A stretch of 64,000 bases of DNA, from the NCBI GenBank assembly GCA_019058445.1, contig JAHPZA010000001.1:141439-205438 (forward strand), given 5' to 3'. A program made the translations under genes and the position numbers. This stretch comes from Promethearchaeota archaeon (lineage in GTDB: Archaea; Asgardarchaeota; Lokiarchaeia; Sigyniarchaeales; SOKP01). The notes under the pieces were generated by a model. It saw only the letters and a program-made list of their open reading frames with translations, was not told the origin of the DNA and did no database searches. Positions 8,886 through 17,901 of the stretch are shown here, piece by piece (the stretch's first letter is position 1; each line of letters opens with the position of its first letter).

Positions 8886-10784
8886 TTATTTATTGTCTTT
8901 TATGAAAGTTTGAAGATCTATAAAGAAATTGAAATTATCGCTTGTAATATTAGTTTTAAGTGTTTCTACTTCTTTATAAGTAACTGTCTCTGCTTCAGTA
9001 TTATTTCTTTTCTTACAAACAAATTTCCCATCTTCCTGTTCTACAAGAATTGGTTCCCTTGTTTGCTTAATAGCAACAATCAAAATGATTTTTTCTATAT
9101 CGAAATCATCTATCAATTTTATCTCTTTACATTTAATAAAATCCTTTTTTGGTTCTGTAAATTTCCTTAATACTTTCTTAATTTGTTTAATTTTTTCCTC
9201 TAATCCATCAATTCCGACAATCTTTTTTGGATCATCATCTGTAATACCAATAATTAATAAGCCACCATCATAATTGGCAAAACTTGTTACTTGATTGCAG
9301 AATTTAATTTTAGCCCTCTTTTTTTCTGATTTGCTGGATTTTTCCCAAAAGTCAAGTGTTTGCTTAAAGTCCCATAAATCATTTTCAATGCGGTTAGGTT
9401 CTATAGCTTTTTTTATAAAAAGAATTAAAGCTTCTTCATTATATAAAAAGGTTTGTTGCAGTCTATATTTGTTAATATCTAAATCTAATTCTTCATAAAT
9501 TTCTTCAAAATCTTCTTCAAGAATTTTGTTCACAATGGATTTAGTGTTTTCTTTTTGAATTAAATATACAGAGCATTCCTCTTCATTTTCGTATAAAAAT
9601 TCTCTAGAATGCGTAGTTATAAAAATCTGATTAGATTTTGATTCTTGAAGGAATTTATCCCTTAACTTAATTTCTAATCCAGGATGTAAATGAAGCCCAG
9701 GTTCTTCTATACATAGTATATTATCTTGCCCAATTTCCATGATATAAGCAATAAAGTGTGCTATGTTAAGTATACCAGCACCCATATTGTCCAAATTCAA
9801 TTCTATGTTTAAATCATTTTCTTTTAAAATTAATATAGTATAATCATTTTCGATCACTTCTTGCCTTAGTATATCAATTTCAGGAATAAATTCTAATAAT
9901 TGCTTATTAAGTTTTGAGTTCCAATCATGTTCATTGGTAACCAATTTCTTATATATTATAGTAACTAAATTACTTCCTACCGGATCCAGACTTAAGCGAG
10001 TGGCCCCTGAGGTCTCAGCCCTTGGATTAAATCTACGTTTATCTGGAATAATATGGATATTTTCAAAAAATTTAATTAATTCTTTAGCTATAAATGGAAT
10101 AGGGGGATAATTTTCAAGATTCAAATGTTCTTCTAAAATTTGTTTTATATATCGAATTCCACCAGTTCTTATATTTGCAAAATAATTTTTTAGAAATACT
10201 CTATCAATTGAAACATTTTGTTTTTGAATAGCTTTAGGATTATATACTGAGTTTTGAAAATTATCATTATCAAGTCTTTTAAAATGGAACAAATCTTGAT
10301 AGTTATTATCCATATGTAAAATTTGAATTCTTTCAATATATAAAGCCTTTCCAATATCGTACTTTTTCAAAAAAATTTTAATTTTATTGAAATATTCATT
10401 TGATTTAAGCCAGTCTAAAGCGACTTTTGTGTCATTCCAATTAAATTCTTGAAATTTTGGATCATTTTTCCTTGTATAATCAAAAACTCTATTTAAAAAA
10501 TTTCGAGTGATAAGTTCCAATATAATTTTATTTCTAAACTCTGATGTTAGGGAAAAAATTAGATTAAGTTCTAATGGTAGTGTTTCGTCTCCATCATAAT
10601 ATTGTTCTCTATTTACTTTTCTTTCTGAATAAGAATCTTGGAGTATCTTAAATATTTTAAATAAATTTGATTTACCTGAACTATTTTTTCCTATTATAAC
10701 ATTGTAATCTTTAAAATCCTCAAATTTAGCATCTTTATAACTCAAGAAATTTTTGATTTCTATTCCTGAAAGCTTAATATTCAA
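8886..10784 (-). CDS. OLD/RecF-like AAA ATPase fused to a C-terminal AlbA_2 (Schlafen-like) domain
   Basis: 632 residues. The N terminus is an SMC-like ATPase half: IEIKNFLSYKDAKF, Walker A GKNSSGKSN (32-40), signature-like region LDNMGAGILN (331-340), Walker B ILCIEEPGLHLHP (356-368) and the THSREFL switch His (391-397). Instead of the TOPRIM domain of OLD nucleases, it carries an AlbA_2-type domain (about 470-605: WDFKQTLDFW, FANYDGGLLIIGITDDDP, KIVGIDGL), a nucleic-acid-binding fold also found in Schlafen proteins. OLD-like ATPases with variable effector ends are common in defence islands (Gabija and related), so a defence role is a reasonable inference. The C-terminal domain could be either a nucleic-acid sensor or the effector. 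Confidence 0.78.
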   Translation of the reverse strand: MNIKLSGIEIKNFLSYKDAKFEDFKDYNVIIGKNSSGKSNLFKIFKILQDSYSERKVNREQYYDGDETLPLELNLIFSLTSEFRNKIILELITRNFLNRVFDYTRKNDPKFQEFNWNDTKVALDWLKSNEYFNKIKIFLKKYDIGKALYIERIQILHMDNNYQDLFHFKRLDNDNFQNSVYNPKAIQKQNVSIDRVFLKNYFANIRTGGIRYIKQILEEHLNLENYPPIPFIAKELIKFFENIHIIPDKRRFNPRAETSGATRLSLDPVGSNLVTIIYKKLVTNEHDWNSKLNKQLLEFIPEIDILRQEVIENDYTILILKENDLNIELNLDNMGAGILNIAHFIAYIMEIGQDNILCIEEPGLHLHPGLEIKLRDKFLQESKSNQIFITTHSREFLYENEEECSVYLIQKENTKSIVNKILEEDFEEIYEELDLDINKYRLQQTFLYNEEALILFIKKAIEPNRIENDLWDFKQTLDFWEKSSKSEKKRAKIKFCNQVTSFANYDGGLLIIGITDDDPKKIVGIDGLEEKIKQIKKVLRKFTEPKKDFIKCKEIKLIDDFDIEKIILIVAIKQTREPILVEQEDGKFVCKKRNNTEAETVTYKEVETLKTNITSDNFNFFIDLQTFIKDNK

Positions 10785-11210
10785 ATCTCCTTTCCCCCTT
10801 AATAATGATTTAAGACTCTTCTGATATTCTTTAGCAAAATATAATATTTATTCTCTTTGGTAAATTAGAAATTATAGAATAATAATTTAATAATATTAAT
10901 TAAAAAGTAAAAATAAAGAGAGTCTAATTATTTTTTACAATTCATTAAACACAATTTTACAAATTTTGAAGCAGATCTTCATTCTTTTAAATCTTAATAT
11001 AATTCTAAATTATTGAATTCAATATTTTCGTATATACTAGAACTATAATTTCAATTTTTATCAATACTCATGTATAGTAATCCTTAAGGTTAGTATTTAA
11101 TTATGAATATAAATATAAAGCTATCAAATAGTTATAGATTACTAGTATATATTTAAATTCACTTAATTACAAATAATTTTATATATTAATACATAAAAAA
11201 AGATTTTTTA
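10785..11210. other. AT-rich divergent intergenic region in the accessory island
   Basis: 426 bases between the divergently transcribed ATPase and HD genes; extremely AT-rich and without a coding-like frame. A TATA-like stretch (TTTTATATATTAAT, about 11177-11190) lies about 25-35 bases before the HD gene start, which has no obvious Shine-Dalgarno and may be leaderless. No repeat or structured element stands out. Confidence 0.4.
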
Positions 11211-12752
11211 ATGATAAAAATGAACGAGGCAAGCGTTATTGTACCAAAAAGTGAAATTAGTGACGATTTCTTAATTAAGAATTACTGTAAGCTCATTAAA
11301 AAAGGGGAGATTGAATTTCTAGAGAAAATGGATAGTTTTGACATATATGATAAGAATTATGAAGAATTAAAGGATGAGTCTAACTATATAAAAATTGATA
11401 CTAAGAATCTTGTTAATATTTTAAATGATCTCACTATAGAAGATAAAAAAGAAGAAGAAAAAGTAAAGATTCTGAAAAAGAAAAAAATAATATTTCAGAA
11501 ACTATGGCCGAATTTTGTAAGGAGTGCTATTAAATATCTAAGAATAAAAGATACTCGAGATAAAGGTACCTTTAAATTTGATTTTGGAGTCAACAATTTA
11601 ACAAAATATTTTGAAGAATTCTCAAAATTTGAAGAAATTCTTTATGGAATTGACGAATACTATCGAGATCATTCCCTACATGTTTTTAGAGTGTATCTTT
11701 TAGGAGTATATTTAGTAAGAAAATTTTTTAAAGATTATGATCAATTGAAGATTAAAAATAAACCTTCTATAATCGGTAAAATCTTTTCTGATGAAAAAGA
11801 AGCGATTTGGTGCGTTATAGCATTATGTCATGATTTAGGATATCCATTACAGAAATTAGATGAATTAAATAAAAAACTTGTTAAAATACTCGAATTTTTT
11901 GGTACTTCAAATTTTAATCCTTTAAGATTTAGCTTACCTCTTGAAGGAACAATCTTAGACAAATTTATTTTAAAATTAATTTCGTCAAGAATCAATGACA
12001 ACTTATTGATTCAACATCAACCTAAATTTTATGCAAAATACTCTAAGGCTTATGAAAAATTGAGCCATGGAATAATGTCTTGTATCTTATTAATGAAAAA
12101 TTTAGTATATTTTAAAGAAACAGATTATGAACCTGATTTCCAAAAAGGTTTTAAATATATTAAAGAGCCTTCTACAAATAGCAACGATTTTGATGAAAGA
12201 ACTTTAGAGGATGCAAGACAATATGTAATTAGAAGAGAAATACTACGATCAATTGCTTCCCATGATAACGAAGATATTTATCATATAGAAATGAATAATT
12301 TTCCCTTTTTATTGATAATGTGTGATGAAATCCAGGAATGGAGCCGACCTGCTTCAAAAATAAGACTACTATATGCCTTAGATGAAAAAAATAGAGAGAT
12401 AATTAATATCAATGCTTTTAATGAAAATATAATAGATATCTTAATAAATTTAAATTTTGATGAAAATGATTTATTAAATTATGTTGCAAAGAAATATATG
12501 AAATTTATTCGATTATTGAGAAGTGCTGTAGATTCAGATAAACGGAAATTTAATTTTATAATGTCGATACAAAATAGGGAAGGCATAAAATACCAGTTTA
12601 TTTATGAAAGTCCTAATGAATTCTATACTGATGAAGAAAAGAAAAAAATGGAAATCTCGTATGAAGAACCAAAATGTATAAAATTTATAAATGAAAAACC
12701 AATAGAAGATTTCTCATTAAGGAATATTATTGATTTAATAAATAAAAAATGA
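11211..12752 (+). CDS. HD-superfamily phosphohydrolase-like protein
   Basis: 513 residues. Candidate metal ligands of an HD domain are seen in order: HSLH (His154/157), CHDLGYP (His207-Asp208), KLSHG (His286), ASHDNEDIY (His351-Asp352) and LLIMCDEIQEWSRP (Asp372). HD enzymes hydrolyse phosphoesters such as dNTPs or cyclic nucleotides; the CDExQEW ending resembles uncharacterised HD proteins rather than a named enzyme. The N-terminal 100 residues are helical and Lys-rich. Its TGA overlaps the ATG of the DUF2284-like gene (ATGA), so the two are co-expressed. In this island a nucleotide-depleting or signal-degrading defence role is possible but unproven. Confidence 0.72.
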   Translation: MIKMNEASVIVPKSEISDDFLIKNYCKLIKKGEIEFLEKMDSFDIYDKNYEELKDESNYIKIDTKNLVNILNDLTIEDKKEEEKVKILKKKKIIFQKLWPNFVRSAIKYLRIKDTRDKGTFKFDFGVNNLTKYFEEFSKFEEILYGIDEYYRDHSLHVFRVYLLGVYLVRKFFKDYDQLKIKNKPSIIGKIFSDEKEAIWCVIALCHDLGYPLQKLDELNKKLVKILEFFGTSNFNPLRFSLPLEGTILDKFILKLISSRINDNLLIQHQPKFYAKYSKAYEKLSHGIMSCILLMKNLVYFKETDYEPDFQKGFKYIKEPSTNSNDFDERTLEDARQYVIRREILRSIASHDNEDIYHIEMNNFPFLLIMCDEIQEWSRPASKIRLLYALDEKNREIININAFNENIIDILINLNFDENDLLNYVAKKYMKFIRLLRSAVDSDKRKFNFIMSIQNREGIKYQFIYESPNEFYTDEEKKKMEISYEEPKCIKFINEKPIEDFSLRNIIDLINKK

Positions 12753-13312
12753 CAGTAAATGATTATACTGATATAAAAACTATTGAAATTAAGAAAAGGG
12801 ATTTAATATTTTCTAAAAAAACTCGTTTGTGGTGTAGATTACCATATCCAAATCATCCTTATGGATGTCCAAATTATAATAAAAATCCATTATGTCCCCC
12901 TTTTGCCGATTACATGGATTATATTAAAAAAAAATATTCTCATTTTTATTTAATTTATGCTATTTTTAAATTAAAAAGTCAAAGAGAAAGAATGCTTTCA
13001 ATCCATCCAAATTGGTCAATAAAAAAAGCTAATTGTTTGTTATATTGGCAGGGTTCTGTAAAAAAAGTCTTAAAAAACTATATTCAAAGGATTATACTAA
13101 AAAATAAAAATAGAAAAACCTATATTTTAGCATGTGGTTCTGGATTTAAATTTAGTAGTATTCATCAAAATAAAGTCTATAGTATGGAAGCTGTAGGAAT
13201 AAATGTATTAAAAACTTTAGATAATGTGGGAATAGAATACGAACTTAAACCTAAGAATAAAGTATTACTAGTTACACTATTATGTTCTCAAGAGTACCTT
13301 TTATTTTTTTAA
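12749..13312 (+). CDS. DUF2284-like predicted metal-binding protein
   Basis: 187 residues. The N-terminal half holds closely spaced Cys (CRLPYPNHPYGCPNYNKNPLCPPF, about 28-51), the pattern of DUF2284 proteins thought to bind metal or an Fe-S cluster. A later ACGSGFKFS segment is also typical of the family. It starts inside the stop codon of the HD gene. Its 3' end overlaps the convergent radical SAM gene by 41 bases, so the three form a compact unit. No biochemical function is established for the family that I can cite. Confidence 0.65.
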   Translation: MTVNDYTDIKTIEIKKRDLIFSKKTRLWCRLPYPNHPYGCPNYNKNPLCPPFADYMDYIKKKYSHFYLIYAIFKLKSQRERMLSIHPNWSIKKANCLLYWQGSVKKVLKNYIQRIILKNKNRKTYILACGSGFKFSSIHQNKVYSMEAVGINVLKTLDNVGIEYELKPKNKVLLVTLLCSQEYLLFF

Positions 13313-14333
13313 ATTCTTCAGGTATATAATCTTTAGTTAAATCTATTTGTTTAATGTTATTGCATACTAATTTTTGAATTGGACAAATTTCATTACATAT
13401 TTTTCTTTCTAAACAATATCCACATTTTAGATTTTCTTTAAAATGCTGTAATTCTATATCTAATAACCTATTAGAAATAACTTTTCGAAGCGAATTTTTA
13501 TCATTCAGTTTCACGAAGCAATTTGAAATATTTTTAAAAGCAGTACAAGGAAATAATTTAAGATCAGATGTAATCATAAATTTATTTTTTCCAGCTTCAC
13601 ACTTAAAACAAGAATTACTAAGGTTAGAAAATGCCGATCCTATTTCGACTTTAGAGGAAGGATAATTTAATTTCACATTATTTAAAATGATAGCTAGATC
13701 TTCTTTGCTAAATACTAATTTCTCATGATTTTTTAAAGCCCTACCATGTAATATAAGGCGAAGTATCTTGACATGTTTAATATTTAGCTCATTTATTAAA
13801 TATTCTATTGTATCTTCAAGGTATTTAATATTTAAACAATTAGGGATGATATGAACTTCAGTATTGATATTTAAATCTATACATGATTTAATTGAAGTTA
13901 TAGTATTTTCAAAACCAAATGTGGTTTTTGTTAATTTAGCAAAATTTTCTTTATCAATGGTTTGAAAATTATATCTTATTGTCAAATTAGGATGATTTTT
14001 ATATCTCATTAAGATATTTTTAGGAATAGGCAAATACTCCCTATCTTTATAAATACATCCACAAGAGTAAATTTCCAGCAAAAAATCACAATTTAGAATA
14101 TAATCAATAAATTCTATAATGTTTGGATGAAGAAATGGTTCTCCTCCTGATAATTGGATAATATCAAGACCAAGTTTTTTAGCATCTTGAATAAGTTCGA
14201 TAAATTTCTTTTTTTCTATATATTTCTTCTTATAGATGGTTGAATCACTAGAACAAAAAATACAATTAAAAGGACATTTGTTAGTTATTTCAATCAACAA
14301 TTCTTTTTTCTTTTTCAATTTTGCTTTCCTCAA
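13272..14333 (-). CDS. Radical SAM enzyme with SPASM-like C-terminal cluster
   Basis: 353 residues. The radical SAM 4Fe-4S motif CPFNCIFC is at about 19-26, followed by GGEPFLHP (SAM-binding, about 65-72). The C-terminal third carries extra Cys (CFKC, then FPCTAFKN, then CGYCLERKICNEICP), the layout of SPASM/twitch auxiliary clusters used in peptide or protein modification. The start is the first Met of MRKAKLKKKKELLIEITNKCPFNC. It lacks any viperin-like signature that I can see. No precursor peptide is obvious nearby, and its substrate is unknown. Confidence 0.78.
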   Translation of the reverse strand: MRKAKLKKKKELLIEITNKCPFNCIFCSSDSTIYKKKYIEKKKFIELIQDAKKLGLDIIQLSGGEPFLHPNIIEFIDYILNCDFLLEIYSCGCIYKDREYLPIPKNILMRYKNHPNLTIRYNFQTIDKENFAKLTKTTFGFENTITSIKSCIDLNINTEVHIIPNCLNIKYLEDTIEYLINELNIKHVKILRLILHGRALKNHEKLVFSKEDLAIILNNVKLNYPSSKVEIGSAFSNLSNSCFKCEAGKNKFMITSDLKLFPCTAFKNISNCFVKLNDKNSLRKVISNRLLDIELQHFKENLKCGYCLERKICNEICPIQKLVCNNIKQIDLTKDYIPEEFKKIKGTLENIIV

Positions 14334-14689
14334 CGATTCAATTCTAATATTGACTTAGATACTTTTAATCTTTTTCTATATAAAAAAATAAAAATATCTT
14401 GGTTTTTTCTCATCATCTCCTAAACTTGTTTAACTCTATATTATGCTTAAATATTAGAAATATTTTAAATCTTTTAGCTTTTCTCATTTAAAATATATTT
14501 CTTAAAAATATTTAAAATTATTGGCAATGAAATTATTCGAAATTTAATAAAATCTCATTTAATTAATAAGATTTTGATTTCAATTTAACTTATAATAAAA
14601 AAATAGATTTAACCGACAAATTTATATTATTCTCTTTTCTTAAGAATTGAGAATATTTAAAAATGCTTGTTTATAATTTAATTATGTAG
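14334..14689. other. AT-rich intergenic region, no gene seen
   Basis: 356 bases between the divergent radical SAM and winged-helix genes. It is dominated by A/T runs. I find no coding-like frame, tRNA or clear inverted repeat; it presumably holds the two divergent promoters. Confidence 0.4.
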
Positions 14690-15016
14690 ATGATTGCCCT
14701 TGAAAAAGAGATAATTATTATAAATTTTTTAAATGAGAAAGCTATAAATTTATTATATATTCTAGCTAAAAAATATCCAATAACTAGCGTTAATTTGAGG
14801 AATAAGGTTATTAAAAATGAAATAATGTCTATAAGTTCTTACTATAGGTATCTGGATTTCCTTTTGAAACATAAACTGATAAAAAAAGAAAAATATAGAA
14901 AGAAGACAGGGGGTTATATTTATAATATAAGTAATTTTGGTAAGTATTTCCTAGAATTAATTTTAAAATCAAACATTCCTTTTTATAATAATCTAAATCA
15001 TGATCTAAACTCATAA
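14690..15016 (+). CDS. Small winged-helix DNA-binding protein
   Basis: 108 residues. Residues 15-90 read as a winged helix: INLLYILAKKYPITSVNLRNKV (helices 1-2), SSYYRYLDFLLKHKLIKKEKY (recognition helix and following strand) and a wing GGYIYNISNFGKYFLELI. Likely a transcription regulator of the archaeal MarR/ArsR-like type. It ends 3 bases before the recognisable nrdD relic, so it lies at the right edge of the accessory island and could regulate it; that is inference from position only. Confidence 0.6.
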   Translation: MIALEKEIIIINFLNEKAINLLYILAKKYPITSVNLRNKVIKNEIMSISSYYRYLDFLLKHKLIKKEKYRKKTGGYIYNISNFGKYFLELILKSNIPFYNNLNHDLNS

Positions 15017-15019
15017 ACT

Positions 15020-15502
15020 TATAGAATAGCGGATTTTTATTTAAAAAATTTAAAGTGTTTAATTCCTCAATCTTCTGATAATTAGGCTTACTATACAAAT
15101 TCAAGTTATTTCAGATATGATGCTGAGATTTTACATTCAGAAAGGATTAAAAAACAAGGAGATTACCATTCTATTATAAGTGGTTGAGTAATTATTCATA
15201 AAAGCTTAGGCGAGCAAAAATCAGACATACAAGGATTATGAGAATTAACTAAAAATATTTGCCATAATAATAACACAGCATATTATGCCTACACTACAGA
15301 TTTCACTTATCACCCTTATTGAAGAAGAATCTTTCGAGGGGACAGTTTTACCTTTTAAGAATGTGGTGCTCAAGATGCCAGAATTTACTCCAGAATTACT
15401 GGCTATTATAATGAAGTAAATAAATATAATGAGGGAAATAGAGCAGGATGGGAAGCCTGTAAAAGAGATTATATCAACGTATTACAGAGATTAAAAAAAT
15501 AA
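15020..15502 (+). pseudogene. Decayed 3'-terminal fragment of nrdD
   Basis: Read in one frame from 15023 to the TAA at 15500-15502, this stretch matches the last ~155 codons of the intact nrdD at 1620-3770 with no indel: IPQSS, AYYTNS, SERIKKQGDYH, ELTKNIC, SRITGYY and VNKYN are all retained; roughly 70 % of residues agree by eye. Stops interrupt it at 15083 (TAG), 15185, 15239, 15320 (TGA) and 15356 (TAA), and three of the four zinc-site Cys are lost. Only the 3' end is present. It sits directly upstream of the nrdG neighbourhood, as the 3' end of an original nrdD would. Confidence 0.93.
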
Positions 15503-15521
15503 GAATCATATATTTTCTTCT

Positions 15522-17726
15522 CTAATTTTTAATATAGATTTGTCCTATTCCTGATGTAAAGATTTCATAGAATGGAACTGTTAAATCATAAATATTATTA
15601 TTTTCATTATTAAATTCTATAGATTTTACTTTAGTGAAAGTATTTTTAGCAAATTTCATCCATAACTTCTCAACAACAGGAGTATTATATTTCTTTTTTA
15701 TAAGAAAACTCAATGTATCTAATAATTTTCCTTCAGATATATTCATTGTACTATTCTTTTGAGCACATCTCGCTGCGATATATGGAATTTTTCCTTTTTC
15801 AGATAACATTCTAAGAGATATAGCATAATTCTCTTTTAATTCTACATTCATTTTTTTCATCCATGGATTTAAATCGATGACTGGTTCTATATCCCTCCCA
15901 AAATGTCCAATTTCTGGAATAGATGGAATAAACTTCCTTAATATAGATAGATTTCTTTTTCCTTTTATTTCTAAATGATAAGCATTATACCAACTAGGAT
16001 GTTCTACATTATCAAATTCTCGTTTCCTAATATAAGATGAAATCCCTAAGCGTTTTAATAAAAAACTCAAACCAAAAACTAATTTGCGTGAAGATGTGTA
16101 AAAACTCACTAAAACATCTCTTCGTGGTGAGCCTTCACGTGTATATACTACTTCAGATCCGTCTCCTTCTAAATAAGCAGCGATAAAACCTTTCACACAT
16201 TCAATGGGAGCATTATATAGAAATGAAGGAATTTCCTTAAACGGTGCTTTTTCAAGTTTTAATCCTAATCCCGTTGAAAACATAGATTTAATTAGAATGG
16301 AATTACTATTGACGCTATATACAGTGTTATAATCCGCTTTATCATGTGTAGCAATATAAGGTGTATATCCAAAATTCCTTTCTATAAGAAATGCTACTTT
16401 TTCCATCTCAGTTTTATTATTTCCACAAGTGAACGTAATATGTTTCATAGAACCTTCGGAGCAGTAATGCCCTAAGATATATCCAACCTCGAAATTTTTC
16501 TCAACAAATCTAAAGGCTTTTGTTAATGCATTTTTAACATACTCAATGCCTTTCTCCACAATAATTTCTCCACAATTACTAAAGTCTAAGGGGGAATCGT
16601 CTTCATTAACATCGATGACTCGAGGCATTAGAATTGGAGTTCCTTCTTTAACGTTTTCTGCTGTAATTTGGATTATATTAAGATTTTCATCAACAGAAAG
16701 TAGCTTATGTTGTTTTGATAACGATAATATCCCATGCTTCAATGTTAAATTTAATGAAAAATCTCTATACTTTTTTTTAATTCCTTCAATGGGGATTTTT
16801 TTTAATTCAAAATTCTCGTCCAATCCAAAGATATAAGAGTTTTTATAATTTTCTATTTCTTTAATTTCTATTAGATTATATGAATTTGTATTTAAATCGA
16901 ACAATAGAACGAGCTCGTTTTGCTGCATTTTAGAAAAAAGATTCTCTTCAATGGGGGTTCGTTCCTTCTCATACACATCATTAATTCGCTGAAGTTTATC
17001 TTCTTGGATAATTTCTTCATCAAAGAATACTTGATTATTTATTTCTTTTTCTTTAATATTCACACTCGTTTCTAATCCAAAAAATTGGATTAAATCTTTT
17101 CGAATTACTTTTTCGAGGTTAAATAATCCCTCCTCAGTATCAATTTGACTCATTATTTTAAATATTATTTCTATTATCCAACACAAGTAGACAAAAAAAG
17201 CCTTGCGGTATTTCTTGTTTTTTTTAATTTTCCTTTGGTATATTTTTAGTTCTGAGAGGAATCCACTGTAGTTAGCATTTTCGAGATATTTCAAAATATT
17301 TAATATTGGTTTTTTAGTTATAATTGGAGTCAAATGAGCTTCAATTCTTTTAATTAGTTCAATGGTTAGTTCCATTTGTGAAATCGGCGTGTTTACTTCT
17401 CTCTCAAATTTTTTTAATTTAACATAACTCATTCGAGCAATAAATAGAAGATAAGTATCCTTAAATCGTTGTGAAAATTCTGGATCGTAAATAATAAGCT
17501 CTAAGGCACTATTCAACTTATCATTATTATTTTTTTTATAAATTAATTGAACTTTATCAATAGTTTCAATCGAATAATTCTTAAAGTCAATTTTTTTGCC
17601 ACATTCTGAGCAGAATATGAATTTTAAATCAATATTAGCAATATTTAAAATTGTATTCACTGTAATTAACATGCCACATTCTGGACAGTAAATATGTGTT
17701 TGTTTAAGTTTGTCTTTGCTTTTCAT
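15522..17726 (-). CDS. Free-standing intein-derived LAGLIDADG endonuclease with N-terminal zinc ribbon
   Basis: 734 residues. N terminus: two Cys pairs (CPEC at 14-17, CSEC at 39-42) forming a zinc ribbon, then 200 helical residues of unknown kind. From about 265 it reads as a degenerate Hint/intein: a block-B-like segment (LSKQHKLLSV, His340), LAGLIDADG motif 1 (VGYILGHYCSEGS, about 414-426), motif 2 (VKGFIAAYLEGDGS, about 511-524), and the C-terminal splice block YDLTVPFYEIF...GIGQIYIKN ending exactly in Asn734. The first splice Cys is not evident, the penultimate His is Lys, and no C-extein follows, so protein splicing is unlikely. It is convergent with the nrdD relic, 19 bases away, and divergent from nrdG; nrdD is a common archaeal intein host. 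Confidence 0.8.
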   Translation of the reverse strand: MKSKDKLKQTHIYCPECGMLITVNTILNIANIDLKFIFCSECGKKIDFKNYSIETIDKVQLIYKKNNNDKLNSALELIIYDPEFSQRFKDTYLLFIARMSYVKLKKFEREVNTPISQMELTIELIKRIEAHLTPIITKKPILNILKYLENANYSGFLSELKIYQRKIKKNKKYRKAFFVYLCWIIEIIFKIMSQIDTEEGLFNLEKVIRKDLIQFFGLETSVNIKEKEINNQVFFDEEIIQEDKLQRINDVYEKERTPIEENLFSKMQQNELVLLFDLNTNSYNLIEIKEIENYKNSYIFGLDENFELKKIPIEGIKKKYRDFSLNLTLKHGILSLSKQHKLLSVDENLNIIQITAENVKEGTPILMPRVIDVNEDDSPLDFSNCGEIIVEKGIEYVKNALTKAFRFVEKNFEVGYILGHYCSEGSMKHITFTCGNNKTEMEKVAFLIERNFGYTPYIATHDKADYNTVYSVNSNSILIKSMFSTGLGLKLEKAPFKEIPSFLYNAPIECVKGFIAAYLEGDGSEVVYTREGSPRRDVLVSFYTSSRKLVFGLSFLLKRLGISSYIRKREFDNVEHPSWYNAYHLEIKGKRNLSILRKFIPSIPEIGHFGRDIEPVIDLNPWMKKMNVELKENYAISLRMLSEKGKIPYIAARCAQKNSTMNISEGKLLDTLSFLIKKKYNTPVVEKLWMKFAKNTFTKVKSIEFNNENNNIYDLTVPFYEIFTSGIGQIYIKN

Positions 17727-17901
17727 ACTAATGAAATAAATTACTTATATTTAAAACAAAAAAAAGTTTTAAAATTGATTTCAATATGAGATAAAGCACG
17801 TTGGTATTAATAAAAAATTCAGAGAGTCATCAAATTTTTAGAGTTATATTTGCTCCCTAATATAAAGATTTAATTGAATCTGTAACACTTTTGATGATAT
17901 A

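Noticed and set aside
9085..9498. Plus-strand ORFs opposite the OLD-like ATPase
   Set aside because: Phe/Ser/Ile-rich shadows of the real minus-strand gene.
13272..14333. Radical SAM gene as a prokaryotic viperin
   Set aside because: It has extra SPASM-type Cys and lacks the viperin-like C-terminal features; no nucleotide-kinase neighbour.
15020..15502. TGA codons in the nrdD relic as selenocysteine
   Set aside because: TAG and TAA also interrupt the frame, zinc-site Cys are lost in other ways, and only the 3' end exists; decay explains it.
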